A stretch of 8,012 nucleotides of DNA. It comes from Acidithiobacillus sp. Lineage in GTDB: Bacteria > Pseudomonadota > Gammaproteobacteria > Acidithiobacillales > Acidithiobacillaceae. The notes below the pieces were generated by a model, which saw only the letters and a list, made by a program, of their open reading frames with translations, was not told the origin of the DNA and made no database searches. How positions within the stretch are numbered: the first letter of the stretch is position 1; each line of letters opens with the position of its first letter. Location of the stretch: positions 1 to 8,012 of the forward strand of contig DAIAVG010000058.1 of assembly GCA_027445725.1 (NCBI GenBank), read 5' to 3'. Position numbers and translations under genes: made by a program. Positions 6,416 to 8,012 of this stretch are shown here, in pieces.

Positions 6416-6856
6416 CTATTGCATAAGCAGCTTGGTGATATAAAGATCGGTCACGGTAGCCTGGGAATCTGTCTGACGCAGTACCTGGAGCACTGCCTGA
6501 CGCACAGATTTTTTTAGCGCGGCGCGGACCGGTGGCTTTGTAATTGCCTCATTCATATCGGGAAGCCGCAGCAAGGCGGAGAGCACGCTGGCACGTAACA
6601 TCGCTTTGTGCGTAACCGCCCAGGTAGCGGGGAGCGCCACAGGAGAGGAGATCACTGCGGACATGTTGATTGCCAGATAATGCGGCGTGCCATGCGGGCC
6701 CTGCACCGACAGCACAAAGGATTTGAAATTTAGTTGCCGAATATATGGTTTTGGTGTGGCGGTGACCGTTGGCCGATGCAATATCCACCATGCTCCACCA
6801 CCTCCGAGCGCCAACAACAAGAGGATAGAACCACCGATCAAGATTTTTTTGTTCAT
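6416..6856 (-). CDS. fliL: FliL-like flagellar basal-body/stator-associated protein
   Basis: This 146-residue protein has a short cytoplasmic start (MNKK), one strong membrane helix at about residues 5-26, and a periplasmic domain. The domain pattern fits FliL: an early beta strand (FKSFVLSVQ) and HYLAINMSAVI, then a helical region, then the typical end with V-x-D-L-Y-(I/F)-T-K-x-L-x-x-Q. FliL proteins ring the stator in the inner membrane and stabilise or activate MotA/MotB under load. The start ATG overlaps the flhA stop by one base, with a GGAG-type ribosome site in the last flhA codons. motA begins 12 nt after its stop. FliL is a divergent family and the call rests on size, topology, C-terminal pattern and position beside motAB. 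A more distant periplasmic protein cannot be excluded, but it is less likely. Confidence 0.85.
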   Translation of the reverse strand: MNKKILIGGSILLLLALGGGGAWWILHRPTVTATPKPYIRQLNFKSFVLSVQGPHGTPHYLAINMSAVISSPVALPATWAVTHKAMLRASVLSALLRLPDMNEAITKPPVRAALKKSVRQAVLQVLRQTDSQATVTDLYITKLLMQ

Positions 6857-8012
6857 TAGGAGATCTCCAAGACACTTTTCAACGGCCTTGCACCAGGCAC
6901 TTCGGAAAAAGCGACCACAGCCATCGTCAATCCCGCCGAATGTAGCCAGGTGGACAGTGCCTGGCGCAATGGGTCACGTACCACGAGCAGCGGTTTTAAC
7001 GATTGTGCCTGCATTGTTTCGATGCCTTGCCGTAGTGCTTGCATGAGGTGCATCAGGATAGAAGGCTCCAGAGCAGGCATTCCATTTGGGTCGGCTGATT
7101 CCACCGCATTCAGTAAAAGTTGTTCCATGGACTGCCCAAGTATGGCGGCCTGAATGGGGTCGTCGGGTGCCAGCACGCTCAGTATCTGACGACCGAGGCG
7201 TGAGCGAATAATCTCCACGGTTTGCACCATGCTGGCACCTTCCTGTCCGTTTTCTGCCAGGGTTTCAAGGATGGTCGGCATATCACGGATAGAAACCCCC
7301 TCAACGATCAGTTCCCGCAAGACCTTGCTCAAGGCGGGTACGGAGATGACGCGCGGGACAACCGACTCCAGTAACTTTCCGTTGCGTGCTGCGACGATAT
7401 CAAGCAGCTCCTGGGTTTGTCGCAAACCAAAAAGTTCGCCGATATAACGGGTTAGGCATTCGTTGGTATGTGTGGTGATTACCGTGGCCGGATCAATGAC
7501 CGTGTAGCCGAGCAGTTCTGCATCATCACTGCGCTCCGCAGCAATCCAATATGCGGAAGCTCCAAATACCGGATCGGTCGTATGGATACCTTCCAAGGGG
7601 GGCAGTGGAGTTTTCCCTGATATGGCTAGTAGAGAGCCTACGCGTACATCGCCGGTGGCGACCCGAACGCCATGCACCTGAATGCGATAGCCGCCGGGAT
7701 GCAAAGTCAGATCATCATGAACATGAATACTGGGAAGTAAAAAGCCTAGATTTTCGCTGGTCCGCCGCCGCAGTAGGTTAAGTCGTTTCTGCAGGTCTCC
7801 ACCCTCAGCAATGAGCGGAATGATCTGATAACCAATGGCTATGGAGAGCGGTTCCACCGGACGCAAAATATTGGAATCCACAACATCTGTCGGAGGCTCT
7901 TGGGGCGGAGCGGCCATCGCCCGTGTCGCCACTGTGGCTGTGGCCCGGTGCTGCAGCACCTGCCACAAAATACCCGTCAATACAGCGTAAAACAAAAAAG
8001 CAACGTGGGGCA
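6856..8012 (-). CDS. flhA: FlhA, flagellar export gate, C-terminal part (5' end outside window)
   Basis: FlhA is the large export-gate subunit of the flagellar type III secretion apparatus. Its N-terminal half forms membrane helices, and its C-terminal cytoplasmic domain docks chaperone-substrate complexes. Only about the last 385 codons are here and the frame stays open at the right edge. A possible TTG start at 7995 is internal, because the codons before it continue a membrane segment (PHVAFLFYAVLTGIL). Family hallmarks of the cytoplasmic domain follow in order: an IGYQIIPLI stretch, KRLNLLRRRTSENLGFLLP, LHPGGYRIQVHG, DPVFGASAYWI, GYTVIDPATVITTH, and the helical C-terminal part with VSIRDMPTILETLAENG. 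The stop TAA shares one A with the ATG of the next gene (TAATG), so the two are probably translationally coupled. The family assignment is secure. In many gammaproteobacteria flhA is followed by flhF, but here it is followed by fliL. Confidence 0.96.
   Translation of the reverse strand, partial: PHVAFLFYAVLTGILWQVLQHRATATVATRAMAAPPQEPPTDVVDSNILRPVEPLSIAIGYQIIPLIAEGGDLQKRLNLLRRRTSENLGFLLPSIHVHDDLTLHPGGYRIQVHGVRVATGDVRVGSLLAISGKTPLPPLEGIHTTDPVFGASAYWIAAERSDDAELLGYTVIDPATVITTHTNECLTRYIGELFGLRQTQELLDIVAARNGKLLESVVPRVISVPALSKVLRELIVEGVSIRDMPTILETLAENGQEGASMVQTVEIIRSRLGRQILSVLAPDDPIQAAILGQSMEQLLLNAVESADPNGMPALEPSILMHLMQALRQGIETMQAQSLKPLLVVRDPLRQALSTWLHSAGLTMAVVAFSEVPGARPLKSVLEIS

Noticed and set aside
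1..8012. tRNA, rRNA, CRISPR arrays, insertion sequences, riboswitches
   Set aside because: No repeat arrays, transposase motifs, inverted termini or structured RNA signatures were seen. The window is almost entirely protein coding.

Overview
All recognisable genes lie on the minus strand and read from high to low coordinates. They form one tightly packed motility and chemotaxis operon: the C-terminal part of flhA (entering from the right edge), fliL, motA, motB, cheY, cheZ, cheA, a short soluble protein resembling a chemoreceptor tip, an ODP-type di-iron oxygen sensor, and a final gene that leaves the window at the left edge. The gene set (FlhA, FliL, a PomA/MotC-like MotA, and CheZ with CheY) points to a flagellated gammaproteobacterium or close relative. 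An acidophilic, Acidithiobacillus-like sulfur or iron oxidiser is my best guess, but it rests only on family resemblance and moderate GC and was not tested.

Layout. Positions 8012-6416 hold flhA' and fliL, joined by a one-base stop/start overlap. Positions 6403-4662 hold the stator pair motA-motB, and 4642-1666 hold cheY-cheZ-cheA. Positions 1669-316 hold the receptor-tip-like protein and the di-iron protein. Positions 315-1 hold a coding-like tail after the di-iron gene's stop, then the start of another gene that appears frameshifted near 111. Four consecutive-gene junctions (motA/motB, cheY/cheZ, cheZ/cheA, cheA/tip protein) are ATGA overlaps of 4 nt, the tip/odp junction overlaps by 23 nt, and the widest gap is 19 nt. 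There is no room for internal terminators, and I saw no convincing promoter. No gap of 300 bases without a gene exists.

How the genes work together. FlhA is the flagellar export gate, FliL supports the stators, and MotA/MotB are the ion-driven stator. CheA phosphorylates CheY, CheY-P switches the motor, and CheZ removes the phosphate. In place of the usual cheB/cheW/cheR after cheA, this operon carries two accessory genes. One is a 206-residue soluble protein whose residues 31-59 align without gaps to the CheA-contacting tip of chemoreceptors but which has no membrane, HAMP or ligand domain. The other is a stand-alone metallo-beta-lactamase-fold di-iron protein of the kind used as an oxygen or iron sensor in chemotaxis. 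I infer a compact oxygen or redox taxis input module wired into this CheA. It is the most interesting part of the window.

The odp region also shows a run of ten G in its reading frame, a TGA followed by 29 more coding-like codons, and a frameshift in the next gene. These may be real decay or switching, or they may be sequencing error.
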